DNA of 64,000 nucleotides from Chromobotia macracanthus (Eukaryota; Chordata; Actinopteri; Cypriniformes; Botiidae): the NCBI GenBank assembly GCA_036877525.1, contig JAZGTH010000142.1:310001-374000 (forward strand). The letters run 5' to 3'. Under the pieces are notes generated by a model. The model was given only the letters and a program-made list of their open reading frames with translations, made no database searches and was not told where the DNA came from. Positions within the stretch are counted from its first letter, which is position 1. Each line of letters begins with the position of its first letter. Positions 46,501-57,760 of the stretch are shown here, piece after piece. A program made the position numbers and the translations under genes.

Positions 46501-47722
46501 TGAGACATTTAATTAGTATTTTGCTTGGTGCTTTGAATGAGTTTAGATGTTTCATGATTGCTCTGTGCCCAGGACCCGTTTGTGGGCATCAGTACAGAGT
46601 ACAAACAGCCTCTGAAGGAGGAGCACAAAACACTGCTCACAAGTTTCTTTACCAAGACCAACACTGACTCCTTCCTGCTGGAGATGCACGAGTTTCTACG
46701 GCTGATCCTGAAGAACCCAGAGGCCACAGAAACCTTCAGGCCTGACTGGAGGTGAGAGGGAGTGTAAATCTTGCTCCACAGTGAATTGATTCACTACATA
46801 ATTCATTGTTTTTTAATTAAAATTTGCTGTTAATAATTATAAATTTGCAAAGGTTAAGGGCTAATTTGACACACAAATGGTGCCACACAGCTTATGTACT
46901 GGAAGCTACTGTCACTTGCATTTAAGATCGATGAAGAGCACACAGCTGAACTGATATAGTTTTGAAAGACCACTTGCTCATTATTTATCTAGTTATGGGC
47001 CCTTCTGAGCAGCTGCCTAGCACTCTAAAAGTTCAAATAATTGATTCCCAAAAAGCTGGAGAAGGCTATGACGTTTGTGGAAGCAAACATTTTCTGTGTT
47101 CTTATTACAAAATTCAGCAACTGATGTTTACAAAAGAACATCTACAAGGCACTGATGCTTTTGGAAATAAGTCCTCTTGACTGATGAAGTGAAAAAGTGT
47201 ATGTTAGAAAAACAGTTCAGACATTTCCTTGAAAAGAGCACCTCTAGTTACCTCTGATATACTTTACTTTTCATACTGATATACAAGATTAATAATCTTT
47301 TACTTAAAACCCCCAGATATGCTGTAACTGTTCTCTGTGTCATTAATGGTGTACTTAAGATTGTGGTGATGTGCACATACTAAGGTCATCTAAAATACTG
47401 TCATATATGGTATTTGCTGGGTTCCCACATTCATGCAAAACAAGGAATCAGAGAATTTAACAATGTTGTCATATGGGAATTTCTATTTTTTATTCATGGA
47501 AATTAATTGATCAAAAGGTGTTTTCGAACATGGAATGTTTAATAACATTTGTTTCTGTCTGTTCATTCCAGTCTAAAAGACACAGTTGTGTCCTACATGG
47601 AGCGAAAAGATCTGGACATTCCACCTCAGGTAGAAGAGTTCCCTGAACAGATCCTACTCTCACAGTACATTGAAGCCTGGAAGTTCGTTGTTCTCCTCAG
47701 ACAAGAAAGAAACCAAAGATAG
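34590..47722 (+). CDS. rnf213: rnf213 3' block: 20 clean exons to the stop codon
   Basis: Exons: 34590-34768, 34852-34974, 35868-35972, 36083-36325, 36399-36474, 36905-36939, 37096-37196, 39477-39633, 40505-40679, 40824-40918, 41204-41455, 41548-41680, 42199-42282, 42384-42564, 45082-45283, 45494-45571, 45686-45883, 46410-46499, 46573-46751 and 47572-47722. All have AG/GT boundaries. Running phase adds up exactly to the TAG at 47720-47722, about 2,837 nt (about 945 codons) without a stop or shift. Content, in order: the composite E3 region, the RZ finger, GLGLCATALVSYLI, LSNCQYSM, ELALGFLAMTGGEP and the C-terminal SLKDTVVSYMERKD domain. Length and order match the family C-terminus. As part of a gene broken upstream it may be an unexpressed remnant, or be expressed from an internal start. 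No internal promoter was identified. Confidence 0.8.
35330..35660. repeat. dispersed non-LTR-type repeat fragment
   Basis: Carries the familiar fish repeat string 'tccatccattttccaaaccc', 'gcatgtctttggactgtggg' and 'gagaacatgcaaactccaca'. Copies of this family are ubiquitous in teleosts. Contains a small (CA)n at about 35450. Intronic. Confidence 0.7.
36775..36852. repeat. G/T/A homopolymer tract
   Basis: Successive runs of G, T, A and T (about 28 T's at the end). Length is unreliable in any assembly. Confidence 0.85.
36905..37196 (+). CDS. rnf213: RZ-type zinc finger exons
   Basis: Exons 36905-36939 and 37096-37196 encode CPNGHPCTVGECGRPVQLGR followed by CPDCNAAIGG, the RZ finger of RNF213 and ZNFX1. 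All conserved Cys and His residues expected from the human protein are present. In RNF213 this finger is needed for ubiquitination of LPS. It is the most diagnostic small domain in the 3' block, and both exons are in phase with neighbours. Confidence 0.85.
37250..39298 (+). mobile_element. DIRS-type retroelement with ~200-bp inverted termini
   Basis: Left terminus 37250-37449 and right terminus about 39102-39298 are inverted copies of each other: 'cgtactgacatatgacgta' against 'tacgtcagtacg', then the 'gggtgatagggctct' and 'cacccagaag…ggtataaag' blocks in the same order. Between them lie broken frames reading DIRS-like polyprotein pieces, such as VLLVAPYWPTWTCFSDLML, the LSQGWDTIWHPHP segment and a Gag-like stretch near 37850-37930. 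Tyrosine-recombinase and most RT sequence are absent, so it is internally deleted. It separates the RZ exon (37196) from the next exon (39477), intronic, same strand. Confidence 0.8.
41127..41155. repeat. perfect palindrome, 13-bp arms, 3-nt loop
   Basis: Left arm CTTTGACTTTCCA, loop TGC, right arm its exact reverse complement. It lies 48 bp upstream of the exon at 41204, inside the intron, close to where a branch point would be. 'cttgcattt' recurs on both sides (41111 and 41172). Confidence 0.9.
42883..44530 (-). mobile_element. DIRS-type retroelement fragment with reverse transcriptase
   Basis: The low-coordinate end ('tgtaacctgagatgttccct', 'tcaacgctgcatca') resembles a DIRS terminus. On the minus strand 43764-44114 encodes a DIRS reverse transcriptase stretch: LLEKGATEHIPP, GFYSQYFIVPKNEG, LILDLHHLNRSL, WFVILDLKNAYIHIEI and RKFLRFAFGA. 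RNase H-like text (SYINFQGGLR) follows near 43400. Several stops and shifts; no matching second terminus found. It lies in the large intron before exon 45082, opposite in direction to the gene. Confidence 0.75.
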
Positions 47723-48659
47723 ATCCTGGATGAAGAAGTTTAGCCCTTTATATACCACTTATATACCACACAGTGAACTGTAATGGGAAAGTACATTCCG
47801 TCAAAATCATTAAGACAGTCTGCGAGTGCAATGTGTCAATTATAATTTTAATCAAACTCATTTACAATTACTACAACTTTAAGCTTGTTTTTGAATTTGA
47901 ACAATTATTTAGCTATTCCATTTATTCCATTACCTGTTACTTGAGGATTTCTATAGCACTCATCTCCTTAGACCCCATTTAGTAAAATCAGGTGAAAATT
48001 TTATTTACACTCCACAACACATTTTTTATAAAATAATATGATTGTATTGGTTAGTGTAAAAGTGTCCTATAAATGTTATTTCAGGGATTTCTACCATTCT
48101 ATTTTGCACTTTCTATACATCTGTGATCTTAAGATCTATAAGCCATACAAAAATGGTCAACAGACATTCTTTAGACAAACATGTATGCTGAAACAATGAT
48201 AGTTTTTTGCTTTTTTGCTTAGATTGACTGATCTAGAAAATTATTAAATATGTTAACTGCAACTTAAAAGTTGGCCTGTTGTGGTGTATGGAAAATTACA
48301 ATAATGAATAACACTAATACGAACAATGAGATTTAACAGGTAACTGTTGTATCCAATACAGTAAACGTACAATACAGTATCCCATGTGATACTGATACTG
48401 TAAACAGAGGCTCTACCATAAAAAGATTATCAAATAACTAACCCACCTATCATCTAAAAAAGGTCAACTACAAATTAAGTCATCTGGTACTGTGAGAACA
48501 TTTATTTTTCTGGCAGCAAAGCATGTTCTAGCACATGTTAAAAAGTCACTGAATTCAAGGTTCTGATCATTTTCACTCACTGTTGCTCACTCATGTAAAC
48601 AAAATTTTTAGGGAAACGGTGTGTATAATTAAGCTTATTGTGAAGGTTACCACTGATGA
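47723..48659. other. 3' flank of the rnf213-like gene; nothing else seen
   Basis: Probable 3' UTR then intergenic AT-rich DNA. No canonical AATAAA was found in the first few hundred bases. No gene recognised. Confidence 0.4.
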
Positions 48660-49160
48660 TTAACTTCGATGTTGTAGCATGGCTACAGTATAAATGTAGT
48701 TAATGCTGATTTCCTGGTTGATTGATATTCCTGATGTTTATATTGAGATGCTGACAGTAAGCTGTCCATGCACCTGAAGTGAACTGTGGTCCTTGATCTG
48801 CGACCATGTCATCTGGAAGCCCATATATTTTAAACACTGGGTCAAACAGGCCCTCAGCTGTCTCCATGGCTGTAGGAAGACCTTTCATGGAAATAAATTA
48901 ACACTACTTAGAAAAATGGTCAACTGTAATGGTCACAGTGGTGACTGGTGATCACCTGGAACAGGGAAGAGATTCCTCCAACCAAAGCCTGCATTCCACC
49001 AGTGCTGCTTTAATTGACATAAGTTCTTTATTGCCATTATTATAAATAGCTGACATACTGAGTTGGGTAGGAGGTCTATAGCAAGGTCTATGGGGTGGTA
49101 ATTAAGTGGCTTCCAGTTCAATGTATTTATATACCGCCTTACAGTCGTTTTAGACAAACT
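48660..49160 (-). mobile_element. Ty3/gypsy integrase remnant
   Basis: The minus strand gives GLPDDMVADQGPQFTSGAW with the integrase core Asp context and a WTAYCQHLNI continuation (48700-48888), then broken flanking frames to 49157. It is a different, more AT-rich copy than the one at 4.6-5.3 kb. No LTR seen. Confidence 0.65.
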
Positions 49161-49639
49161 AGTTGATACATAAAAGAATTACATATTAAAAAATATTCCA
49201 AATAAAAAAAAATTAAAAACATGATTGTATGGACAGTTTTACTATGATGAAATGAAATTCAGTCAGAAAGTAGGGGGCAAGAGTACATCTAAGTAACAAT
49301 ATATATTTTAACAGTAATCAGCAAATGGTAGCAAACAGATGATATGATAAAGTCTTGGGGGTAGGCCTGTCCATAGTACAATTCCAGCGGGTTTCAGATA
49401 GTTTTTAGTTGTTCTTGCTGAAGATTAAGGCAGGGGCAGAGCCTACCCCTGGAAATATGGACAGGGACTGACCTGGTGGTGGTGGGAAGGATGGGGGTGA
49501 ATGCCAGTGTCAAAATCTGTGAACACAAACGTGAGTACAGAACTTATAAACTCAAAGTGTCTAGAGGTGATTGGCTAGATTGATGAGTAATGAATAACGT
49601 GGCATTATAGTCTTCCTGGTAGAACTTGTGCTAGAGCTT
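49161..49639. other. no gene seen
   Basis: AT-rich with a small GGTGGTGGTGGG-like tract near 49470. Nothing recognised. Confidence 0.4.
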
Positions 49640-50480
49640 TAATTTATAAAAGGACAGGAAATATAATATACACTCCCAGTAAGCAAGCCAACAGAGCAAC
49701 AGTGGCAAGGAACCAAAACTCCAGTGATATATAAATGGAGAAAAAAACCTTGAGAGAAACCAGGCTTAGCAGGGAGGGCCAGTTCTCCTCTTGCATGCTA
49801 ATGCTGCAGTCCATAGCTAAAGCTAAAAAAAGATGTCCATCACATATTCCCAGTGCTTTGGGTGGGCCAGGTTTCACTGTAGTCATTGCTGTATGTCACG
49901 AGGTTGAGCACCAGACTGTACCGTAGCAGGGGCAGTTTTCAAGAGGAACTGGAGCTTGGGTAGATCTGTCGGTGTATCTGTAGATGTAATCTATAGCTAC
50001 CCTGGGATTGAGACCCCAGGATAGAAAACCAAAACAGAGAAAAATTAGCGTAGCTGCTGTTCATAACGTTAAGAGCATAAGATTTTAATTTACTTTGAGG
50101 TAGAATGAGAAACAAGTGGTGAGAAGCATTATGAGAATGCTTGGCTAAATATATGTGTCTTTAAACTGGATTTAAATAGCGAGAGTAACTGAGCCCTGAA
50201 CAGCATTGGGTAGGCTATTCCAGAGTTTAGGAGCCAATCAAAATCATCCAGTCGTGATGAAATATATAACAGGTTCTGTCAATCTCGGATATCCTCGGGA
50301 ACCGAGGACCAGACATGGAGACAAAACAGGCTGTGTAACAGTGTAACAGTTGTGAAGGATTTATTAAAAGGTAAAAGAATGATGTTAGAGTGCAGTTCCT
50401 GTCAGCATAAACATGTTTAAGTAATGATTTAGGTGAATGCAAGATTAAAGAGATGAGCCTTTAGCCTAGACTTGAATCCC
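49640..50480 (-). repeat. dispersed LINE-like 3' repeat, copy 1
   Basis: Contains 'ggcaaggaaccaaaactcca' and 'gattaaagagatgagccttt'. Both strings recur in reverse orientation at 62.04-62.62 kb. The layout fits the 3' region of a fish non-LTR element, with a Lys/Arg-rich 'RLKTHLF'-type reading ('ctaaagactcatctcttta' in the other copy). No intact ORF. Confidence 0.6.
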
Positions 50481-51150
50481 AAACGACTGAAATCCTAAAC
50501 CCTAGTCCCTAATATAGATACAGTAGAGACCATTGACTAGGGTTCTGTATGTCTGGTAAAGCACTTCTAATTCTAATTTGGTATGTCCTTTTTGTTGCAT
50601 TGTTAATTGATATTGTTAATAAACCGTCTTTGAGTAATTGAAAGCTTTTTTATACTAATAGCACTAAAATTTAAAGTGATTGTAAAGTAATCTCAGTCAT
50701 TAATCATTGTAGTAGTGAAGCTGTACATATTTAGACAATTATGTACAGTAAATCTAAAGTTCTGGGATAGTTATTCCTTAAATATGAATATAAATATATA
50801 AATTCTGCACTTCCCTATCAAGATGTAATTAATCTTTATTTGATCTGATGTAACTGCAGTAATTTTAATGGAGCCTGACATTTAATAAAGTCAGATAAAT
50901 ATTGAAAGTAAAGCACGTCATCCTTCAACTGCTTTTTGTTCCATAGTTGGTTCAGAATAGCAGCTTTCCATCTTACACCTGTATCTTTTATTTTTATGTT
51001 AAGTTGCATTTTATGAATCACCAAGGACCAGCAGTTTCAGCTAAAAATCTTCTGTACTAGTAAATAAAAAAGTCACATCTTGGATGGCCTAAAGGCAAGT
51101 AAATTAACAGCAACATTTTATTTTAATCAACGGCACAATGCACACATTTT
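50481..51150. other. no gene seen
   Basis: AT-rich unique-looking sequence. Open frames are short and without family resemblance. Confidence 0.4.
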
Positions 51151-51153
51151 GTA

Positions 51154-51212
51154 TGGCTCAAACAAGCAACCTTCTTTTTACTAGCCCTGTGCTTTAACCA
51201 CTACACCATATT
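51154..51212 (-). repeat. tRNA-derived SINE head
   Basis: The minus strand reads TGGTGTAGTGGTTAAAGCAC (A-box-like) and, about 30 bases on, TTGTTTGAGCC (B-box-like, degraded from GGTTCGAGCC). This is the tRNA-related 5' part of a SINE. There is no acceptor stem or cloverleaf, so it is not a tRNA gene. Confidence 0.55.
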
Positions 51213-53639
51213 ACCAGCTATGTAATACTTTCAGACTGCAAGACTCTTATCCTTGTTGTCCTGTTGATATAATGACAGGAAGTGAATGCAGCCAGCAGCA
51301 TCTTTTAACATGTAACATAGGCAGGTTTGTGAACTTTTGATGATTTTGGCAGAGTGGCCACATGCCGATCAACAGCAGCAGTCCACAATGCCCAGGAGAG
51401 ACGCACATCATTTCCTGTCATGGCCAATCATGCCATTTTCTGTTTCTCTGGCCATGTACTCTGTATCTGATGACATGCAATATTTCCACGCAACTCAGCC
51501 AGGCAGTCCAAAAAAAGGTTTCTTAAATTCACAAATCCCACTTTATAATGAAATACATCAAACAGTCGACTTAGAAATAAGTATTAAAGAAAGCATCATT
51601 TTGATTATAAATATATGTATATACCGTTACACCGTTAGAGGGCGCCAAACAACCTATACATGCTCATTTGTTTAGAAAGCTGAGTATTCACACACTCACA
51701 CAAACACACTCGTGTTTGTAAAGCTATTTTTGTGTGGACATTTATTGACACAATACAATCTCTAGCCCATTGAAGTTGTTTTTGTATTAACTGCATTTTA
51801 ACTTACTTTATATTGTTTAATTTATATTGCTTAAAAGATCATAAAAAGAGACAAGTTATCTGCCCTTGACTTGCCTCATAAAGTGGCCAAGTATAACTTT
51901 GTATTTTCCAAACAGAGGAACAAAAAAGATAAAGTAATTCCTCACACGGTTACAAAGAGCCACTAAAAACACGGTCTCTTTATAAAGTCAGTCCAAACTG
52001 TAAACAATTGTTTGCTGATGATGCAACGTTTGGCAATGACCAGTCTCTGTGAATTAAAGAATGTGAGTGTACAACTGTAAGAGTGGGCTTGTTTGTGAGC
52101 TACTGTGGCTGAGAGTTATCTGAAGGCTGCCGGAACGCTTATGATATGCTTGTCTTTCCACCTGTGTGTTTGGATTCATTGGGGGGAAAAAGTAGTGCCT
52201 CAACCTTCTAACCTCAAAAATATACATGTATAATCTTAATAGTATATAGGGTAGATCAGGGACAGTTATTTGTCTGCCTATAGCTTATTGTTGAAAAATT
52301 TACACTTTTATTGCCCAGGAAAAAGATTCAGACATGCTGTACATTCACACAGTGACTGTTTAGCGTGGTATGTTGTCACATTATATATATTATATATACA
52401 TTATATATTTTATAATATAAAAAATGAAATAATTTGAAAAATATATAACAACATCTAAATTGTCTTATAGACTATAATTTCAAATTTAAAGAAAAGAATA
52501 AAACAATTATGACCATGAAATAAACAACGAAAGTCTAAAAATCACCTAAAATATGATTTAGAGTACAGAATTTATAAAACAAAGTAGGTGTTTTTAACCA
52601 AAAATAATTATTGCTATAAAAAACAATAAGCATAATATGCAGCAACAGCATTTCTTTCTGAAATTAAGTTAACCTTCACCTATATTGCTTGTAGCTACAG
52701 ATATATAGCCATGGTCTTGTATATAACATCATCATATTCATCATACATATTAACACTTTATTAACACTTACTGACATAAATATAGCAGACCTGTATTTTG
52801 CTGCTTGAAAAGAGCTAGCTATCAACAGAAGTGATTAATGGGAACTATTACTGCCAGCTGTACAGTAGCTTTCTAAAGGCTTACTTTGTCAGCTAAAAGG
52901 TCACATGCAGTAAGCTTTATGAATTATTTAATACAATTTATCTTAAATAACACTAATACATCTGAGAGCAGGAGAGCTGATGGGGTTTTAAACAAGGTAA
53001 AAATTTCCAGAGGCTTCAAAATATTTTAAAAAAATTAATTTTGTTTTGAACAACACTAATAGGCAGCAGTGTTTATCACGATTATCAGCACGATTGCTTT
53101 AGCACACATTATTGCAATTCTTTGCTTTTAGATAACTGTACAATGAGGAATCCAAAGCCTGTCATGGAGGTGTTTGCAGCTTTATTACCTGTCACTGTCT
53201 CTTTTCTCAGGCCCTTCTCTTTGGGCTTCTCTCTGTCTTAGGGTGGCTGCCCAGTTGGCAAGAAACTGATGACTGACTCAAATAATCATGTCTGTTAGCC
53301 TACAATCATGAGAATGAACTGACCTGAAGATAAAAAAAAATCTAATAGAAACTCTCCTTGAAAGACTTGAATGCCAAATCACATCAACATGTCCCACTGT
53401 GTAATATCTGATGATTAAACAATGAGTTAACCATTTAGACCATTTACAGTAGGCTAAATTAAATAGTTTCATCAGTTTCAAAACCTAGTGAACTGACTTG
53501 ACGTCCACTGCCTGCAGCTACCTTAAACAGCATCCACAACTTCAAGTGACTGACTTTATGCACTCTACATACTGTAGAAAGCAGCTCTCTGGAGGAGGAA
53601 CAAAAGACAAAAATGAAAACATGAAACACAATTATTAAG
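51213..53639. other. no gene seen
   Basis: AT-rich with small TA-rich patches (52380-52430). The open frame at 51337-51675 overlaps a somewhat GC-richer stretch but has no recognisable domain. Confidence 0.4.
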
Positions 53640-53960
53640 AGATACATTTATATTTTTGGAATGTGTCTCTGCCAGATGACTTGGACATCTTAAAAGACAT
53701 AACAAAGACCCAGCACCATATTTGACCATGTGCATGGGATAATTTCCATATGGCTGCCTCTCTGTGCAACAAACCCACCTTTCTCTTTTTTATCATCATC
53801 TGACCACAGAACTTGATCCCATCCTGAAGTTCCAGTAGTGTCTGGCAAACTTAAGACACTTAAGATTGCGTTTGAATGAGAGTAGAGTTTTTTTTCTTAA
53901 CTCTCCAAACAACCTGTGGTGATGTAAATGTGTTGTGTTTGCAAAAAAACTGTGTTTGCA
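53640..53960 (-). mobile_element. Tc1-like transposon fragment
   Basis: Text such as 'atcatctgaccacagaactt', 'gaagttccagtagtgtctgg' and 'tttgaatgagagtagag' is typical of the minus strand of Tc1-like elements in fish. No TIRs found; short fragment. Confidence 0.5.
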
Positions 53961-55619
53961 ATTGATTACGTTTTTGGTTAATATTTTCCATATTTACCAA
54001 GAGTGACAATATTAGTAGAGGGCACTCTATACCCAAACTAATCAGGAGTAACAGGAGACAGGAGAAAACAATTAAAGTGCGGCAAATTGTAACATTATAG
54101 CCCCTTTAACGGAAGGTGGCTGGACGCCTATTACAGATGTAAAGTCATGGGGCTCATGGGTGAGCCAGGACTATGGGGCAAAAGAAAACATACATAGTAT
54201 GCAAAAGTATGCAAACTGAAACATGACCACTGTCACATTACTGTCAGTTCTTTTTTTAATTAAAGTAACATTCACAATAAGTTTGTATACCATTGTGCAG
54301 CAAATGCTCATGTAGTCTGAAATTGTCTTTACCACGTAAAGTTTCTGCCTTTGATATTAAATAAATTAAATTTTTGGACTGAAGCGTTGTAAGGGTTTTT
54401 TCTGTTCAGACTAAATCGTTAAGAATTACTCTGGAAAAAACACCTGAATCTTGACAAACGCATAGGCACATTTAAACAGCATTGTTGTCATTTAGGCGAG
54501 GTATAGTGTGATCCTGAGATCTTACAATGGATTTTATTTTTACCTTAACTTTGCTTTGGATCAATACACTACAACTGAGAAATTATGGAATAGAATATGA
54601 CTGTTTAGATTTATTAGAATCCAGAGTGTTTTTGTGTCTGAGGCATAAATACAGGGAGGGGAGGAACCACTGAGAAACACTCCTCTGCTTTAGAGTCATG
54701 GCGACAGACATAGAAAGATAACAAAATTCACCCCACAGCTTCAGACATGTGCACATGCACAAATAACATGCTGATAGAACAGTAAGACTGCTGAGAGCTT
54801 TGGGGTGCATGGGGAGCCATCATTTCATTTTCATTATTTCAGGGCCATGCATAGACATTTTGGTGGGCAGGTGCTCAAGCAAGAAAACAGGGCACTCCCT
54901 CCTATATTTTGTGTAGCACATTTTAATTACATATGGATTTATTATTTCACCTTTCATGTAAAATCCTTCACACCATAGGGCTCCTTTCACTCCAAAGGTG
55001 GCACAGAAGCTGAAGCTGAATCAGCATTTAGATGTTAATGTACACAGACTGTTTAATGCAGCCCAGAGCCCAATTACAATTGCAAAAATAATGGTTATAA
55101 GATTAATTTGGAGGTGATTATTTTAACTTTGTTTATAAGTTAGCGAACTGTGTTTAAAAAGTTGCTAAATTTACTAATGTTTGCGTTTTAATAAATGAGT
55201 TGTGGTCATAGTATGGGAAATATTCAAAACAAACCCTCTATTTTTCATGGTTGTCTGCAGAACATAAACATTAAGAGTCTCAGTCTATTACTCAAGTATT
55301 TTGCTCCTCCACCCTTTAAGCTGCATGGGCGGCAAGAGGTTGCGTAGGCTTTATTTTGTGAGGGCGCTAAAGATTTATGTCACCCGCTTAAGCCAGTGGA
55401 GTAAATTAGATCAGTTGTATTTGTGGAACTTTGTATTGGTGGTAGCAGCAAAAATAAAAAAGAATGTTGGCTGCTGGTCCCCAGCTCTATCTGCTTGAAC
55501 AGTGGTCACCTCATATCTAGTGTTACACTGTATTGAGGCATGGGCTAGCTGAATACCTGTCACCTGTAACATTGCAGGATTTGGAAGGATCATAGCATCA
55601 GCTACCGACACTATGAAGG
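53961..55619. other. no gene seen; small repeat piece near 54840-54900
   Basis: 'agggccatgcatagacatt' and 'ggtgggcaggtgctcaa' belong to a dispersed fish repeat. The rest shows no coding or element signature. Confidence 0.4.
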
Positions 55620-55930
55620 GAACATATTACGTATGTAACATTGGTTCCCTGAATAAGGAATGAGATACTGTGTAGCTGGCCTTGCTACTTTGTTACTACT
55701 TTCTTCCTTCGTTTTGAAATCTAAGGAATGAGGGGATGTCCTTATGAGGCGCTGCTGACAGAATATCTCAGAAGGGCAGCATTAGTGCCATTAGTCAATA
55801 AATTTGGTTTGTTAAAAAGTTTTAATATGGGTTTCAGACAAACGTCACACCTTGGGGTGTTCAATAGTGTCAGCGACTGATGCAATGTCTCATTCTCTAT
55901 TCAGTTAACCATGTTACGTAAAACCATATT
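55620..55930. mobile_element. DIRS-like terminus pair (solo, about 310 bp)
   Basis: 'acgtatgtaacattggttcc…gaatgagatactg' at about 55629-55670 is mirrored, in reverse, by 'cattctctattcagttaacc…ttacgta' at about 55888-55920. The style matches DIRS-type ends. It is a non-autonomous or heavily deleted copy with no coding sequence. Confidence 0.5.
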
Positions 55931-57514
55931 GAGATATTGATTTACATATCAGACATCAGTAAACAATGTCTCTTAAAAAAAAAAGTAAAAAAATACAACT
56001 GGGTAAAAACTAACAAAAAAAAAAAAGTCTAAGTGTTATTACAACAGCTGACTACTGTTACATCCTCCCCATCTATGGAAGAGGAGGAGCAACAAATTAG
56101 CATCCAACTCCTTCAGCCTCCTTACAATCAACAATTAACTTAAGTACTAGGCCAAGTTTACCAAGTACACAGCCAGTGAGGTTAAGAAAACAGCATCTTA
56201 CTTTCCACAGCAGACTAAACTTCACTAGAGACCACCAGCACCTAACATAGTTAACTGCAAGCTGGGATGAGCGCAAGACAGCCTTAGGTGAAGACATTTT
56301 CCATCAGGAACAGAAACAGCCAGGCTTTTGTATGTAGTTGATCCATCAAGAGCGAATCAGGAGGAAGCCACACCCAGCATGGCTAATGGACAACAGGTGA
56401 AGCGACTGATCCTGTTAGGACAAACCAGGAAAACAAGCAAAGACCAAACACCTACACAATGTACTAAGATGTAACACTACACCAACAACAAAATCAGCAG
56501 AAGAGACTCTCACTCCAGTCTGCCCGTTTCTCATCAGCTTTTAACTCCAAGCAGTTCCACCAATAAACCATCAGAATGTTGCATCATCAGTAGAGCTACT
56601 AGTGATGTTAACTTATTAACAGACTCCTCCTGATGTGTCTGAGAGGAAGAGGAGTATGGGTCATCCTTAACTGTGGTTCCTACTTCACCGTTCACGAGGT
56701 AGAGGAAGACCACAGCGTGACACCCGAGCCCAACATGGAACCAGAGCAAGTGCCTGCCATGCATGTGAGCAGTCAGAGCCACCCACAGTGTCCATCCCCT
56801 AAGCCAGTGCTGCCCACTGCTCTGGTTGTGTGTGTCACGACCTGCAGTGTGTGTTCACTCCTCACCAGTGACAGGAGTGCAGAAGTCACATTTCGGGTAT
56901 GGGTTACCATACCTGACAAATATATCACTTTTACTTGATAAAACACAGAAAATGATTACTTGCATTGAGAGGTAGCAGGTTAACCAAATCCCTAAATAGA
57001 GACCTTATTGAAAGAAAGAAATTACCAGAAGCTATGTCTGATAAATGCCAAACAAGCAACTTTAACATTTGTATTTAAACTTACGTGTTTATGGCACATT
57101 TGTACAAGGAGTTAATGACAACAGCCCAAAGGGTTGTAGACAATTAGTGTGAAAAGAGCCTGCAGCAGTTAGCAGCTAATAGCTCAGTGCTGTCAGTATT
57201 ATGGGGTGAGTGACAGAAAACAGGTTGCAGAGCTCTGGGTGGATGAGGGGTCAGCATCGAGAGGGAATTAACTGCTACAAAACACAGTATCATATTCAAC
57301 TCTGAGTGCTATTGTGCCATCATTCAGAAGCCAGTGCTTTAAAAAACTAAAGAAAAACATGATTAACAGTCTCTGTAATATTTTGTTTTTTGGATATGGC
57401 TTGGGGTCTGATTTAGTGTCTTGGGATTTTATTTCCTGGTTTTACCATTTGCTAAGTTCATAAAGTTTTAAATGGAGAGGGGTAAAGTATTTTTTAATAT
57501 TATTGGCCAGTTTG
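55931..57514. other. no gene seen
   Basis: A-rich tracts near 55975-56030. The open frames 56534-56782 (minus) and 56633-56938 (plus) overlap each other on opposite strands and resemble nothing known. Confidence 0.4.
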
Positions 57515-57760
57515 GATGTACAACCCCAAATCAGAAAAAGTTGGGACAGTATGGAAAACACAAATAAAAAAAGAAAGTACAACAGCACATTATTTACAAC
57601 AGCACATTATTTAATGTGTTCCTCATGACTTTTATTGTTTTTCTTCAAAAAAAACAAAATTCCTATTTTGGTTCTTGCAAAAAGTTGGAATGGGGGTGTT
57701 ACACTGCAGTATGGGAGCTATACAAATATATGAAAATAATCATTTTATGATAGCTATGTG
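57515..57760. repeat. dispersed DNA-transposon-like repeat
   Basis: Begins 'tacaaccccaaatcagaaaa' followed by 'agttgggacagtatgg', the well-known start of a very abundant fish non-autonomous element. An 18-bp piece ('caacagcacattatttac') is tandemly repeated at about 57580-57612. Confidence 0.6.

Larger units (their letters stand above)
5949..47722 (+). pseudogene. rnf213: RNF213-like giant E3 ubiquitin ligase gene, disrupted
   Basis: RNF213 (mysterin) is a roughly 5,000-residue cytosolic AAA+ ATPase and E3 ligase that ubiquitinates proteins and bacterial LPS and coats lipid droplets. About 55 exons in family order were traced by codon similarity and splice phase. Lesions in the reconstructed frame are: TAG 13394-13396, TGA 14629-14631, TAA 19121-19123, TAG 19686-19688, TAA 22817-22819, TAG 24293-24295, TAG 25049-25051 and TAA 25921-25923. 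Frameshifts lie near 19627, 21881-21886, 22048, 24060, 25296-25299, 26455, 26941, 28705 and 30474. Exons appear absent in the introns at 15060-16599, 20271-21305, 31716-33588 and 33922-34589. Stops of the E-to-TAA, W-to-TAG, Q-to-TAG and R-to-TGA kinds are substitutions, which argues against simple homopolymer sequencing errors. The gene is probably a decayed paralogue; teleosts often carry more than one rnf213 copy. Confidence 0.85.

Noticed and set aside
51154..51212. tRNA gene
   Set aside because: Box-A-like and box-B-like strings are present, but the B box is degraded and no acceptor stem can be formed; a SINE head fits better.
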